Shown here piece by piece: positions 1 through 9,298 of a DNA stretch of 64,000 bases. The notes under the pieces were generated by a model. The model was not told the DNA's origin, made no database searches, and was given only the letters and a program-made list of their open reading frames with translations. This DNA comes from an uncultured Sediminibacterium sp. (GTDB lineage: Bacteria > Bacteroidota > Bacteroidia > Chitinophagales > Chitinophagaceae), in the NCBI RefSeq assembly GCF_946481145.1, contig NZ_CAMLMJ010000002.1:62001-126000 (forward strand). Reading direction: 5' to 3'. The position numbers and the translations under genes are program-made. Every line of letters begins with the position of its first letter. Position 1 is the first letter of the stretch.

Positions 1-3000
1 TACACATTAGCATAGCTACCATCTTTTCGTTCAAATCTATACTCATCTTCCCAGAACTGTTCATTGGGATTATCGAATAATAACTCTCTTCTCTCCTGCA
101 CTTGTATTAAATCATCAGGATGCACATGTTTTATCCAGAAATCATTGTCGATACTAGCTTCCAAAGTATTATAGCCAAACAATTTAAATAAGCCATCGCC
201 CGATCTTACAACAATTCCTGTTCTCATATCCCAATCCCATATTGCGTCACTGGTAGCTTTAGCCACCAACTCATAACGTTCATTTGACCTGCGAATAGTT
301 GTTTCCGCTTTTTTACGCTCGGTAATATCTCGTATAAAGGCGCAGAAGAATGATTCATTCTCCTGTTTAATTGGTAATACAGTTAATTCAACAGGAAACA
401 TTATTCCTTCCCTGTTGATTGCATTTAATTCCAATAGCGTATTTAATGCAGGCCCATGCCCTGTTACTTTATAATTTTCCATCCCCTGATCATGTAAAAT
501 TCGATACGATTCCGGTATAATGATCTGAGAAAGCCTTTTCCCCATTACTTCTTCCTGTTTCCATCCAAAAATTTGTTCGGCTTTAGGATTCCAAAATGTG
601 ATCATGCCATCAGTATCAATACAAATTATGGCGTCTAATGCGGCATTCATGATAAGCCTTCTTTTCTCTTCGTTATCACGTATCAGGCTATCTATTTTCC
701 TTCTATCTGTGGCGTCACGTTGAACTGCTACCCAATGTGTATACCAGCCATTTTCATCTGCAACTGGTGATACAGTAAAATTGTTCCAAAATGGTTCCCC
801 ATTTTTTTTATAGTTGATAATTTCTATTTCGCATGATTCCCAATTTTTCAGTGCCTGTTTTAATCTATCCAATTCATTTCTGTCAGAATCAACACCTTGC
901 AAAATGCGGGGTGTTTTTCCAATAACTTCTTCTGCCGTATAACCTGTAACCTTTGTAAAAGCTTCATTCACATATAAAATTCGAGGACCATCGCCCTCAA
1001 CCGGTTCAGCTTCTGTAATTAGAACAGCATCCTTGGTATTATTGATAACCATTCGCATGAGATGAAGTCTTTCTTCTTCTGCTTTTTTATTGGTTATATC
1101 ATTACGGATGGCAACAAATTGATATGGTTTACCTTTTTCATTTAAAAAAGGCACAATGGTGGTATCAACCCAGTAATAAGTACCTGCTTTGGTTTTGTTT
1201 TTAATTTCACCTCTCCATACTTTCCCATTTGCGATGGTAATCCACAGCTCTTTGAGGAATGATTTCGGATGATACCCGGAATTAATAATACGATGATCTT
1301 GCCCTATCAATTCTTCTTTACTATAACCGGATATTGCACAGAAATTATCATTCACATATTGTATGATTCCTTTCTGATTAGTGATTGCTACAATACTCGA
1401 TTGATCCAGTGCAAACTTATAATCAGATATTTCCTTTATTTTCTGGGTAAGCTCCGAATTAACTGATTCAAGTTTTTGCTGGTAGCGAATATTTTCTGAA
1501 ATATCTCTTCCATAACAAGCGATACCTATAATTTCTTCCTGGGTAATAATCGGGTTAAAGCTAACTTCTATCCATTCTCCTGTATGCCGTGCTAATGCGG
1601 GATTATGAATTATTTCTTTGAAAAACTCACCCAGGAATGCCCGTTCATATAATTTCTTCCAGAACTCAATAAATTCTGGTACAATATTGGCCAACAATAA
1701 AACATTATCTCCAGGTTCTAATATTTTGCCAGTTTGTTTTTCAATAGATTGAAGGAATGCTTTATTCGCACTTAGCAATTGAAAGTTTTTATCAATGCTC
1801 CATATTAAATCATTTGTATTATTAATTAAGGCTTCTTTATTGTTTTTTTCAAACCTGCTTGCTGTCTCTATGGCTAATTTTTCAGTAATATCATTGATCA
1901 ACACAAGAACAGAGGCCCTATTATTATAAATGATATGATAAGCTGTTATTTCTACAAATAGCAACTCGCCATCTTTTGTCAAGTGACGCCATGTACCATG
2001 ATGTATTAAATATTCGTTAGACCGCCTTTTCTTTGCAGATTTTACCTTTTCAATTTCGTCAGGTGGGCGAATATCCAAGATCGTCATTGAGGTAAATTCA
2101 TCTCTGCTATAGCCATATTTTTCAATAGCTGCATCATTTACTTCCAAAAATTTATAGGTTGCTTCTTCATAAATCCACATGGGCATTGGATTGGCATAAA
2201 ATAATTTTTTATACCGTAATTCTGATTCCGCCAATGCATGTATGCTCATAATTTCACTAGTGGCATCTCGCGCCGTCAACATTAATTTGTCAGGTTGCCC
2301 ATCTTCATTTAACAGGGGAATGCAAGTAATTACAAAATGATGCTGTTGATCGTTGGTGTCACTAATTTGATAATCAAAGCTTGTTTTTTTTCCTTGAAAC
2401 CCCTGCTCAAAATTTTTCAGTATTTCAGGGTGAATTTTTTGTAAAGACATCGTTAGTAATGACAGTCCTTTCCCCAGTTTTTGTCGGAAAAAGAGTTCTG
2501 CCATTTTTTCTGCTGCTTTATTAAAAGTTATCAGGCAATAATTTTTATCAATTACAAGAAAAGTTTCTTCGGTAGAATCAAGAATCATGCGCATATGTTT
2601 CTTGGAATCCTGTAACTGTTCTTCTGCTTTTTTACTTATGGTTATATCGGTAAAAAAAATAGTGATTCCGCCATCCGGAGAAGGGTATATTCTGTTTTCA
2701 AACCATTTATCCCATGGCTCGTAATATTCCTGCATCACACATGGCTGCCTGCTCTCCATTACCTTATAATAATTAAAATAAAATGGTTGTCCAACTCCTT
2801 CAGGAAAAACAGTCCAGATATGTTTACCCAATAAATCATCCGGTTTATGATTCAGCAGCATCGCTGCTCCTCGCTCATTGAGATAACTGTAACACCAGTT
2901 TTTATCTACTGCCACAAAACCATCTGAAATGCTGGACAAGATATTATCCATTAATAAATTGGTTCGCTCAAGTTTTTCATTGATTTGTCTTTCAGTCAAT

Positions 3001-3407
3001 ACTTTTTCCGTTACATTCTCTACTGAAACTATGATTTGCGTTACCCGGGTATTATCATCTATAGCAGGTGTATTGATGATACGCCAGTATCTTTCTACAA
3101 AATTTCCGGTTCCATCATTTGCCGGAATATCGTATCTGAAATTTTGCAGCTCGTTTGTTTGTCTTAATTCAACAACCTCTTTAAACAATGCTAATAATCG
3201 CGTTTTATTACCCTGGTTATGGGCACCAGGGGTGTCTGGGAAAACAGAGAATACGGGGTTTCCCTTTAGAATATCATAGTTTGTATTTGTAACCTGTAAA
3301 TACGCTTTATTAGCTGTAATAATTGTAAAAGAGGGATAGTCGGGTCGTAATAAAAGATACATACCCGGAAGATTGTCAAATACTGATTGGAATTCTTTGA
3401 CCGTCAT
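1..3407 (-). CDS. Multi-PAS sensor protein, probably a histidine kinase (3' end outside window)
   Basis: An open frame runs on the minus strand from the ATG at 3407 to the window edge (about 1135 residues) with no stop. I read at least nine PAS-type repeats of about 115-130 residues, near residues 1-125, 145-265, 265-385, 390-510, 515-640, 655-775, 775-905, 905-1025 and from 1025. Most end in a D-I-T/S-x-x-K/R PAC signature (for example [10 protein letters not shown]). Typical PAS cores such as [18 protein letters not shown] and [11 protein letters not shown] are present. I see no signal peptide or membrane span, so it is probably cytoplasmic. The output domain lies beyond position 1; in this family it is usually HisKA plus HATPase_c, but that is inference. 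The gene is divergent from the nitroreductase at 3544. Confidence 0.9.
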   Translation of the reverse strand, partial: MTVKEFQSVFDNLPGMYLLLRPDYPSFTIITANKAYLQVTNTNYDILKGNPVFSVFPDTPGAHNQGNKTRLLALFKEVVELRQTNELQNFRYDIPANDGTGNFVERYWRIINTPAIDDNTRVTQIIVSVENVTEKVLTERQINEKLERTNLLMDNILSSISDGFVAVDKNWCYSYLNERGAAMLLNHKPDDLLGKHIWTVFPEGVGQPFYFNYYKVMESRQPCVMQEYYEPWDKWFENRIYPSPDGGITIFFTDITISKKAEEQLQDSKKHMRMILDSTEETFLVIDKNYCLITFNKAAEKMAELFFRQKLGKGLSLLTMSLQKIHPEILKNFEQGFQGKKTSFDYQISDTNDQQHHFVITCIPLLNEDGQPDKLMLTARDATSEIMSIHALAESELRYKKLFYANPMPMWIYEEATYKFLEVNDAAIEKYGYSRDEFTSMTILDIRPPDEIEKVKSAKKRRSNEYLIHHGTWRHLTKDGELLFVEITAYHIIYNNRASVLVLINDITEKLAIETASRFEKNNKEALINNTNDLIWSIDKNFQLLSANKAFLQSIEKQTGKILEPGDNVLLLANIVPEFIEFWKKLYERAFLGEFFKEIIHNPALARHTGEWIEVSFNPIITQEEIIGIACYGRDISENIRYQQKLESVNSELTQKIKEISDYKFALDQSSIVAITNQKGIIQYVNDNFCAISGYSKEELIGQDHRIINSGYHPKSFLKELWITIANGKVWRGEIKNKTKAGTYYWVDTTIVPFLNEKGKPYQFVAIRNDITNKKAEEERLHLMRMVINNTKDAVLITEAEPVEGDGPRILYVNEAFTKVTGYTAEEVIGKTPRILQGVDSDRNELDRLKQALKNWESCEIEIINYKKNGEPFWNNFTVSPVADENGWYTHWVAVQRDATDRRKIDSLIRDNEEKRRLIMNAALDAIICIDTDGMITFWNPKAEQIFGWKQEEVMGKRLSQIIIPESYRILHDQGMENYKVTGHGPALNTLLELNAINREGIMFPVELTVLPIKQENESFFCAFIRDITERKKAETTIRRSNERYELVAKATSDAIWDWDMRTGIVVRSGDGLFKLFGYNTLEASIDNDFWIKHVHPDDLIQVQERRELLFDNPNEQFWEDEYRFERKDGSYANV

Positions 3408-3531
3408 GGCAAACTATTTAGCGGCTATAAGAGTATCATGCAGGAAAATCCGCTATACATGAATATAAACATTTTATCATTATTCGTAACCCGCCTGCTT
3501 ATTTAAATTAATTTATAAGATAGGCTACACC

Positions 3532-3539
3532 TATTTTTG
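3532..3539 (+). promoter_or_regulatory. -7 promoter element of the nitroreductase gene
   Basis: TATTTTTG matches the Bacteroidota -7 consensus TAnnTTTG exactly. It ends four bases before the ATG at 3544, so the transcript would have almost no leader. No clear -33 TTG was seen. Confidence 0.6.
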
Positions 3540-3543
3540 CGCT

Positions 3544-4128
3544 ATGGATACTTTTAAAAATTTACAGGATATTATCCTTGATAGAAGAAGCGTTAAGCCA
3601 ACACTAATGAATGGCCAAAAGGCTGAAAATGAAGCGATTCGCAACTTACTTTCTCTTGCAGATTGGGCCCCAACACATGGTAGAACAGAGCCTTGGCGAT
3701 TTAATGTTTATACAGGAGAAGGGTTAAAAACATTTTGTCGTGAACATGCTGATTTATATAAAGCAAATACCCACGAAGATTTGTTCCTATCCTCTAAATA
3801 TGAAGGAATTATCAAACAAGGTGAGCATGTTTCTCATCTTGTACTTGTTTACATGAAAAGACAGGCTACGAAAAAAATTCCGCTTATTGAAGAAATTGCT
3901 GCAACAGCGGCTGCTGTTGAACATATCCTATTAGGTGCTCAGGCACTTGGAATGGCAAGTCTTTGGAGTACCGGCGGCATGACCCACCATGACAACATGA
4001 AAAAAATGCTTGGGTTGTCTGAAGAAGACCGGGTTTTGGGATTGATTTATCTGGGGTATACCGATGAACCGAAAACATCCGGAAAAAGAAATATCCCGCT
4101 TGCTGATAAAATCAGTTGGTTTGAATAA
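3544..4128 (+). CDS. Nitroreductase family protein (YdjA-like)
   Basis: This 194-residue protein has the layout of the small FMN-dependent nitroreductases. An N-terminal DRRSVKP flavin-binding segment is followed by LADWAPTHGRTEPWRF, in which the usual SPT/S of the family is replaced by APTHGRTEPW as in YdjA-like members. Later come AAAVEHILLGAQALGMASLW and GLIYLGY. Family members reduce nitro groups, quinones or enones with NAD(P)H; the substrate here cannot be read from sequence. The ATG is chosen because a perfect -7 promoter element ends four bases upstream. It stands alone, divergent from the PAS sensor and followed by gmk after an 89-bp gap. Confidence 0.85.
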   Translation: MDTFKNLQDIILDRRSVKPTLMNGQKAENEAIRNLLSLADWAPTHGRTEPWRFNVYTGEGLKTFCREHADLYKANTHEDLFLSSKYEGIIKQGEHVSHLVLVYMKRQATKKIPLIEEIAATAAAVEHILLGAQALGMASLWSTGGMTHHDNMKKMLGLSEEDRVLGLIYLGYTDEPKTSGKRNIPLADKISWFE

Positions 4129-4217
4129 TTCATCTGTAATATTTTCTTAGTTCTAAAAAACAGGCTTTTAGGTTGTTATGACTATTCAAAACGTTAGAAA
4201 ATTCTGTTTCTTTGCGC

Positions 4218-4793
4218 ATGCAAGCTAACAAGGGAAAACTCATCATTATTACAGCCCCATCCGGCTCGGGTAAAACTTCTATTACACATTACCTTTTGAA
4301 TAAGTATCCTTTGCTTTGTTTTTCTATTTCAGCAGCAACCAGACAACCCAGAGGACAGGAAAAAGACGGCGTAGATTATCATTTTATGTCTGCCGAACGT
4401 TTTCAGCAAAAAATTAAGGAAGATGCTTTTATTGAATGGGAGATGGTTTATGAAGGAAAATATTATGGCACTTTAAAATCTGAACTGGAACGTATCTGGA
4501 GCGAAGGAAAAACGCCGGTACTGGATATCGATGTAAAAGGTGCCATTCATGTACAGCAACAATTCGAAGGTAATTGCCTGTCTATATTTATCCAGCCTCC
4601 TTCGGTAGAAGAATTAAAGAGGAGATTGGAGAGCCGCGGAACAGAAACCCCTGAGAGCCTTGCAGACAGGGTAAATAAGGCCAGCTACGAAATTTCTTTC
4701 AGTCACCATTTTCACCATACCGTAATAAATGATGATCTTCCAAAAGCGTGTATCACAACAGAGGGTTTGATCAAAGATTTCTTAGGTTGGTAA
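4218..4793 (+). CDS. gmk: Guanylate kinase
   Basis: The enzyme phosphorylates GMP to GDP with ATP in the cytoplasm and is essential for nucleotide metabolism. The P-loop is APSGSGKTS near residues 11-19. The GMP-binding segment SAATRQPRGQEKDGVDYHF follows, then IEWEMVYEGKYYGT and LDIDVKGA, in the family's order. The length of 191 residues is normal. A frame extends upstream to a TTG at 4212, but the ATG at 4218 gives the usual short N-terminus (MQANKGKLIIIT), and the TTG overlaps a TTTCTTTG promoter-like sequence. The gene is co-directional with its neighbours but spaced enough to have its own promoter. Confidence 0.95.
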   Translation: MQANKGKLIIITAPSGSGKTSITHYLLNKYPLLCFSISAATRQPRGQEKDGVDYHFMSAERFQQKIKEDAFIEWEMVYEGKYYGTLKSELERIWSEGKTPVLDIDVKGAIHVQQQFEGNCLSIFIQPPSVEELKRRLESRGTETPESLADRVNKASYEISFSHHFHHTVINDDLPKACITTEGLIKDFLGW

Positions 4794-4833
4794 TGATGTT
4801 TGCCTAAATTTAGGTATATCAATCTCTATTATT

Positions 4834-5652
4834 ATGTCGTTCCAAAACAGAACAGTATTAATTACGGGTGCAAGTCGAGGTATCGGTAAAGCGATAGCCT
4901 TGCGTTTGGCAAAAGAAGGAGCCAATATTGTGGTAGCTGCTAAAAGTGTTACTGAGGATCCGCGCCTTGGCGGAACAATATATACTGCAGCAGCTGAAAT
5001 TGAAGCTGCCGGCGGTAAAGCACTGGCAGTTCAGGTTGATATCAGGCAGGAAGATCAGATACAGGCAATGATTGAACAGGCGGTTGCAAAATTTGGAGGA
5101 ATTGATGTTGTTATAAATAATGCTTCTGCCATTCAACTCACTCCTACAGAGCAAACCGATAGCAAACGTTTCGACCTGATGTATAGTATCAATGTAAGGG
5201 GTACTTTTTTAGTCGTTAAACATTGCATCCCATGGTTAAAAAAAGGCAAGAATCCTCATATCATTACCTTATCACCACCAATCAGCCTGCAACCAAAATG
5301 GTTGGGTGGGCATATAGCTTATACGCTTACTAAATACAATATGAGTATGCTGGCACTGGGCTGGGCTGCTGAATTTAAAGGAGCGGGAATAGCCTCCAAT
5401 GCCCTATGGCCGAGAACAACCATTGATACCGCTGCCGTTCGTAACCTACTTGGAGGCGAAGCCCTGGCAAAAATGAGTCGCACGCCAGAAATCATTGCAG
5501 ATGCAGTTCATATCATACTGCAGCAAACCGCTTCCGCATGTTCAGGAAATACCTTTATAGACGAAGAAGTGTTGGCTTCAGCCGGAATAACTGATTTGGA
5601 AAAGTATGCAGTTGTACCCGGCGGACAGCTTTATAATGACCTTTTTGTTTAG
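4834..5652 (+). CDS. Short-chain dehydrogenase/reductase, HSDL2-like
   Basis: This 272-residue SDR has the Rossmann motif TGASRGIGKA at residues 11-20, NNAS at 95-98, a serine near 147-151 and the catalytic YTLTK at 163-167. The insertion TEDPRLGGTIYTAAAEIEAAGG after the second strand and the segment NALWPRTTIDTAAV are characteristic of the HSDL2 (hydroxysteroid dehydrogenase-like 2) group, which includes many bacterial proteins of unknown substrate. NAD(P)(H)-dependent oxidoreduction is expected from the family. The gene lies 40 bp after gmk on the same strand; I see no functional link. Confidence 0.88.
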   Translation: MSFQNRTVLITGASRGIGKAIALRLAKEGANIVVAAKSVTEDPRLGGTIYTAAAEIEAAGGKALAVQVDIRQEDQIQAMIEQAVAKFGGIDVVINNASAIQLTPTEQTDSKRFDLMYSINVRGTFLVVKHCIPWLKKGKNPHIITLSPPISLQPKWLGGHIAYTLTKYNMSMLALGWAAEFKGAGIASNALWPRTTIDTAAVRNLLGGEALAKMSRTPEIIADAVHIILQQTASACSGNTFIDEEVLASAGITDLEKYAVVPGGQLYNDLFV

Positions 5653-5722
5653 ACATTAATCGAAATTTAAAGGCCGAATAGTAGAAAATTCGCAAAAAAG
5701 GTGGTAATATCGTGTACCCCCA

Positions 5723-6208
5723 ATGCGAACTAAAATAATTCTACTAACCCTGTTGACCTGCATGGTCGTGTCCGCTTATGCCCAATATAACGGTCATTGT
5801 GGCAATTTCCGCTATAGTATAGATGGTAAACTTATCAGTTCTGTGGATATTAATTCAGGAACAGATAAATTTCATGTTAACACCTACTACAAAATAGACA
5901 ACAGAAATGGTTATGTCTGGTTTTGGATTGAAGAAAGCCTAAACGGTAGTAGTAAAATTGGCAAGTATTCCGTACTCTGGAGTCGGTTATCAGATATGGA
6001 TAATGAAAGTGCTATCATTGATAAAAATGATCCGTCTTCAATGATCGTTAACCTTAGTAGTCAGAAATTCTTTTTTACAACATCCTATACTGCGCAAAAA
6101 AAAGGACCTCAATATGAGGTCCGTAGCAAGTTACCTATACGGTTTGCAAATAGCCAGGATGCTGCTGCATTTGCACGGGAATTATTGCAAAACATCCCTA
6201 AATATTAA
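5723..6208 (+). CDS. Secreted protein of unknown function
   Basis: The 161-residue product starts with a clear signal peptide (MRTKIILLTLLTCMVVSAYAQ, cleavage predicted after AYA). The rest is polar and beta-rich with many aromatic residues, and I recognise no domain. It ends eight bases before the convergent stop of lysS. The region just upstream (5653-5722) shows no clear promoter. It is probably a periplasmic or surface protein, inferred only from the signal peptide. Confidence 0.7.
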   Translation: MRTKIILLTLLTCMVVSAYAQYNGHCGNFRYSIDGKLISSVDINSGTDKFHVNTYYKIDNRNGYVWFWIEESLNGSSKIGKYSVLWSRLSDMDNESAIIDKNDPSSMIVNLSSQKFFFTTSYTAQKKGPQYEVRSKLPIRFANSQDAAAFARELLQNIPKY

Positions 6209-6216
6209 CATACAGA

Positions 6217-7743
6217 TTATTCGGCTAATTTCTCCGGGCGCATCTGTGGAAACAGCAATACATCCTGAATAGATGATTGATTGGTCATCATCATACACAA
6301 ACGATCAATACCAATACCAATACCAGAGGTAGGAGGCATACCGTATTCAAGCGCACGTAAAAAGTCGTGATCAATAAACATCGCTTCGTCATCACCTCTT
6401 TCCATCAGTTTAAGTTGCTCTTCAAAACGCTCACGCTGGTCAATCGGATCATTTAATTCCGAATAGGCGTTAGCAATTTCTTTTCCGTTCACCATTAATT
6501 CAAATCTTTCCACCAATCCGGCTTTATTACGGTGCTTTTTAGTGAGCGGACTCATTTCTACCGGATAATCTATGATGAAAGTGGGTTGAATAAAAGTATG
6601 CTCGCTGGTTGCCCCGAAAATTTCGTCGATTAGCTTGCCTTTACCAATATTCAAAGGCACATCTATGTTGAGTTGCTTACAAACATCCCTCAATCCTGCT
6701 TCGTCTAAACCACTTACATCAATACCCGTATTTTCTTTAATTGCATCATGAATACTTATTCTTTTGAATGGCGCTTTAAAGCTGATTATTTTATCGCCTA
6801 ATGAAACATCCGTTGTGCCATGCAGGGCAATGGCTATCTTCTCGAATAGCTGCTCTGTTATTTCCATCATCCAGAAATAATCTTTATAAGCCGTATACCA
6901 CTCCAGAACGGTAAATTCAGGGTTATGCGTACGATCCATCCCTTCGTTCCTGAAATTGCGACTGAATTCATATACCCAATCGAACCCGCCTACAATAAGT
7001 CGCTTAAGGTATAGCTCATTCGCAATACGGAGGTAAAAGGGCACGTCCAGTGCGTTATGATGGGTTATGAAGGGTCTGGCAGCCGCACCCCCAGGAATGG
7101 CTTGTAATACAGGAGTATCTACCTCCAATGCGCCCTGCTCATTCAGGAAAGTACGAATGGTATTTATAAGTTTAGTTCTTTTTACAAAAGTTTCCTTTAC
7201 GTCAGGGTTGATAATAAGGTCAGCATACCGCTGACGATACCTGAATTCAGGATCTGTTACTGCATCAAATACATTTCCTTCCTCATCGCGTTTTACTACC
7301 GGCAATGGCTTTAGTGATTTAGCCAACAGCGTAAAGCTTTGCGCATGAACAGATGTTTCCCCTGTTTTGGTGATAAAGGCAAAACCAGTTACACCAATAA
7401 TATCTCCAAGGTCTAAACCATGCTTAATGACCGTATCCCAGAAAGATTTATCTTCTTCCGGACAGATTTCATCTCTCTTAACGTATAACTGGATTATACC
7501 TTTGCTATCCTGTATTTTAATGAAGAATACCTTTCCCTTATCATTTATACTCATTACCCTTCCAGCTACACAAATTCCGGTAAATGCATCTTTTGTTTCT
7601 TCTGTATATTTTTCCTTTATATCAGTTGAATAATGACTTACAGGGTATAATGGCGCGGGGAATGGGTCTATCCCGGCCTCTTGTAACTTAGCCAGTTTCT
7701 CACGACGAATCTGTTCCTGTTCTGATAAATGTGCTTGACTCAT
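6217..7743 (-). CDS. lysS: Lysyl-tRNA synthetase, class II
   Basis: This protein charges tRNA-Lys with lysine. It has the class IIb layout: an OB-fold anticodon-binding domain near residues 55-145, then the catalytic core. Motif 2 is FRNEGMDRTHNPEFT starting at residue 264, and motif 3 is GIGIGIDRL near residues 475-483. The length of 508 residues is normal for the bacterial enzyme. The start MSQAHLSEQEQIRREKL is typical. A GNAT acetyltransferase gene lies about 100 bp upstream on the same strand. The gene converges on the secreted-protein gene at 5723. Confidence 0.97.
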   Translation of the reverse strand: MSQAHLSEQEQIRREKLAKLQEAGIDPFPAPLYPVSHYSTDIKEKYTEETKDAFTGICVAGRVMSINDKGKVFFIKIQDSKGIIQLYVKRDEICPEEDKSFWDTVIKHGLDLGDIIGVTGFAFITKTGETSVHAQSFTLLAKSLKPLPVVKRDEEGNVFDAVTDPEFRYRQRYADLIINPDVKETFVKRTKLINTIRTFLNEQGALEVDTPVLQAIPGGAAARPFITHHNALDVPFYLRIANELYLKRLIVGGFDWVYEFSRNFRNEGMDRTHNPEFTVLEWYTAYKDYFWMMEITEQLFEKIAIALHGTTDVSLGDKIISFKAPFKRISIHDAIKENTGIDVSGLDEAGLRDVCKQLNIDVPLNIGKGKLIDEIFGATSEHTFIQPTFIIDYPVEMSPLTKKHRNKAGLVERFELMVNGKEIANAYSELNDPIDQRERFEEQLKLMERGDDEAMFIDHDFLRALEYGMPPTSGIGIGIDRLCMMMTNQSSIQDVLLFPQMRPEKLAE

Positions 7744-7846
7744 AAATTTTCGATTACATAAAGAGCTGCAAAATTAACGCTTCAAGCGCAAGAATAGTGA
7801 AAGCCTATCAGATAATTCGGGTATATGTACCGACTTTTAGTATCTC

Positions 7847-8299
7847 TTACTGGTATATATTCGGATTATGTATCTGCATAATCCTGCCGGTTTGTTCTTC
7901 TGGCACTTGTTTCCAACCAAACTGGCTATATAAGCCATGCGCATCTCTGGTAAAAAGCATCCACCTGCGCAGTCCCTGCAGGTCGGGATAGTCATGAATG
8001 GTTTGCATTAACCATTTTGACAATCCCTTTCCCTGGTGTGTTGGTAAAATAAACACATCACCCAAGTAGGCAAAACTGGTTCTGTCTGTAACAACCCTTG
8101 CAAAACCAACTTGCTCGTCTCCACTAAAAACACCAAAGCAAAGGGAATACTTGATCGATTTCCCTACTAATTCTTTCGGGATTCCTTTTGCCCAATAAGA
8201 TGATTCTGATAAATATCGATGGATCGTGTCTACATCCATTTTATCAATATCTGTCGAAATAAAATATTCCTCCCCCGTGATGGTCTGAAAACTATTCAT
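7847..8299 (-). CDS. GNAT family N-acetyltransferase
   Basis: The product has 150 residues. The acetyl-CoA-binding motif A reads VFILPTHQGKGLSKWLM, with the Q-x-x-G-x-G/L pattern, and the C-terminal segment AHGLYSQFGWK is the usual GNAT motif B. Substrate unknown. The start overlaps the stop of the upstream pseudouridine synthase gene by eight bases, so the two are co-transcribed and possibly translationally coupled. Confidence 0.85.
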   Translation of the reverse strand: MNSFQTITGEEYFISTDIDKMDVDTIHRYLSESSYWAKGIPKELVGKSIKYSLCFGVFSGDEQVGFARVVTDRTSFAYLGDVFILPTHQGKGLSKWLMQTIHDYPDLQGLRRWMLFTRDAHGLYSQFGWKQVPEEQTGRIMQIHNPNIYQ

Positions 8300-8879
8300 T
8301 GAACAACTGTTTATATAAATCTCTTTTTGATAAACTTACTAAATCTCCCGGTTGCAATCCATCAACGGTTATTTTTTCAACCCGGTATCGTATAAGTCGT
8401 AAAGTTGGGAATCCAACACTTGCAGTCATTTTTCTTACCTGCCTGTTTTTACCTTCTGTTAAACAAAGACTGATCCAAGGAGCAGGAATTGATTTCCGAA
8501 ATCGGATGGGGGGATTACGAACCGGAACGATGGGTTCATTATTAAACCTGTGAACCCTGGCACTTGAAGTTTTATATTGCTTACCATCAACATTTATAAT
8601 AACACCTTTTGCCAACTGATCAATTGCTTTATCATTAATATCACCATCAACCTGAACCCAATACTCTCGTTCATGCTTAAACATTGGATTTAATAATCGA
8701 TGATTCAGTTGTTTGTCATTGGTTAAAATCAATAAACCTTCACTATCGTAGTCAAGTCTTCCAACCGGATAAACATCTTTGGGAACATCAAAAAAATCAG
8801 CAAGGGTTTGTTTTCCTTCCACAGAAGAAAACTGAGATTGTACCAGATAAGGTTTGTAGATAATGAAGTAGTGATACAT
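8292..8879 (-). CDS. rRNA pseudouridine synthase, RsuA/RluE type
   Basis: The catalytic segment GRLDYDSEGLLILTND contains the aspartate of the RsuA/RluB/E/F family, followed by QRL-like and KNRQVRKMTASVGFPTLRLIR motifs near the C-terminus. There is no N-terminal S4 domain and the length is about 195 residues, which best fits RluE (23S rRNA U2457 in E. coli); the exact target is inference. An in-frame ATG at 8888 lies inside a terminator-like hairpin, so the ATG at 8879 (MYHYFIIYKPY) is preferred. It is co-transcribed with the GNAT gene downstream. Confidence 0.9.
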   Translation of the reverse strand: MYHYFIIYKPYLVQSQFSSVEGKQTLADFFDVPKDVYPVGRLDYDSEGLLILTNDKQLNHRLLNPMFKHEREYWVQVDGDINDKAIDQLAKGVIINVDGKQYKTSSARVHRFNNEPIVPVRNPPIRFRKSIPAPWISLCLTEGKNRQVRKMTASVGFPTLRLIRYRVEKITVDGLQPGDLVSLSKRDLYKQLFNE

Positions 8880-8911
8880 AAAAAACAAAAGTCCCGCATA
8901 AGCGAGACTTT
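8880..8911 (-). terminator. Terminator-like hairpin abutting the pseudouridine synthase start
   Basis: On the minus strand AAAGTC pairs with GACTTT and CGC with GCG around a TTAT loop, and the hairpin is followed by TTTTGTTTTTT and then directly by the ATG at 8879. It has the form of an intrinsic terminator. It could end an unseen minus-strand transcript or attenuate this gene. Confidence 0.55.
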
Positions 8912-9269
8912 GTATATGGATGGGTTAGTAAGTACTGGGAAATAAATTTCCCTACACAATATTAAAAAGAGTTTCATCGAAAGCAAAAAAATTTTTAAAC
9001 AATTTTATTCACATTTTAGACAGTGCTGTGAATTTACCGCCCTTTAAAAAAGGGCAAACCGTCTTTATTATGTAGTAAATCTTAAACAAAAGAATGCAAC
9101 AATAATTATGAACAATCCTTTGAGAACCTTTATTCATAAGTGTTTCAAAGAATTGCAAGTACTAACTACCGGTGATATTTTTATAGCCAAACTGTTTTTA
9201 AAACGAAAAAAACATGCTCATTTTTAAGCTAAATTTCAGCCAAAATAATTTCCCATCAGCGCTACGCAT
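8912..9269. other. Intergenic region without a gene
   Basis: About 360 bp of AT-rich DNA between the pseudouridine synthase and lpxD genes. It holds a small GC hairpin near 9041-9056 (GCCC/GGGC-type arms around a run of A) and no convincing open frame. A minus-strand frame overlapping 8729-8986 is a shadow. Confidence 0.5.
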
Positions 9270-9277
9270 TACCTTTG
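9270..9277 (+). promoter_or_regulatory. -7 promoter element of lpxD-like gene
   Basis: TACCTTTG matches TAnnTTTG. The ATG is 21 bases downstream, preceded by an A-rich stretch. The element overlaps the TTG at 9275, which argues against using that codon as the start. Confidence 0.6.
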
Positions 9278-9298
9278 ATTTTAACAAAAAATGGCCTT

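Noticed and set aside
1269..3279. Plus-strand open frames opposite the PAS sensor
   Set aside because: They are shadows of the long minus-strand coding frame; they show no domain or promoter and have odd composition.
6103..6121. GGACCTC/GAGGTCC hairpin near the end of the secreted-protein gene
   Set aside because: It is inside the coding sequence, 90 bases before the stop, without a T run; it is probably chance or coding.
7797..7991. Small plus-strand frame next to lysS
   Set aside because: Most of it overlaps the GNAT gene on the other strand and it has no promoter or recognisable protein features.
9275..9298. TTG start for the lpxD-like gene
   Set aside because: The TTG overlaps a consensus -7 promoter box; the ATG at 9299 gives the normal N-terminus.
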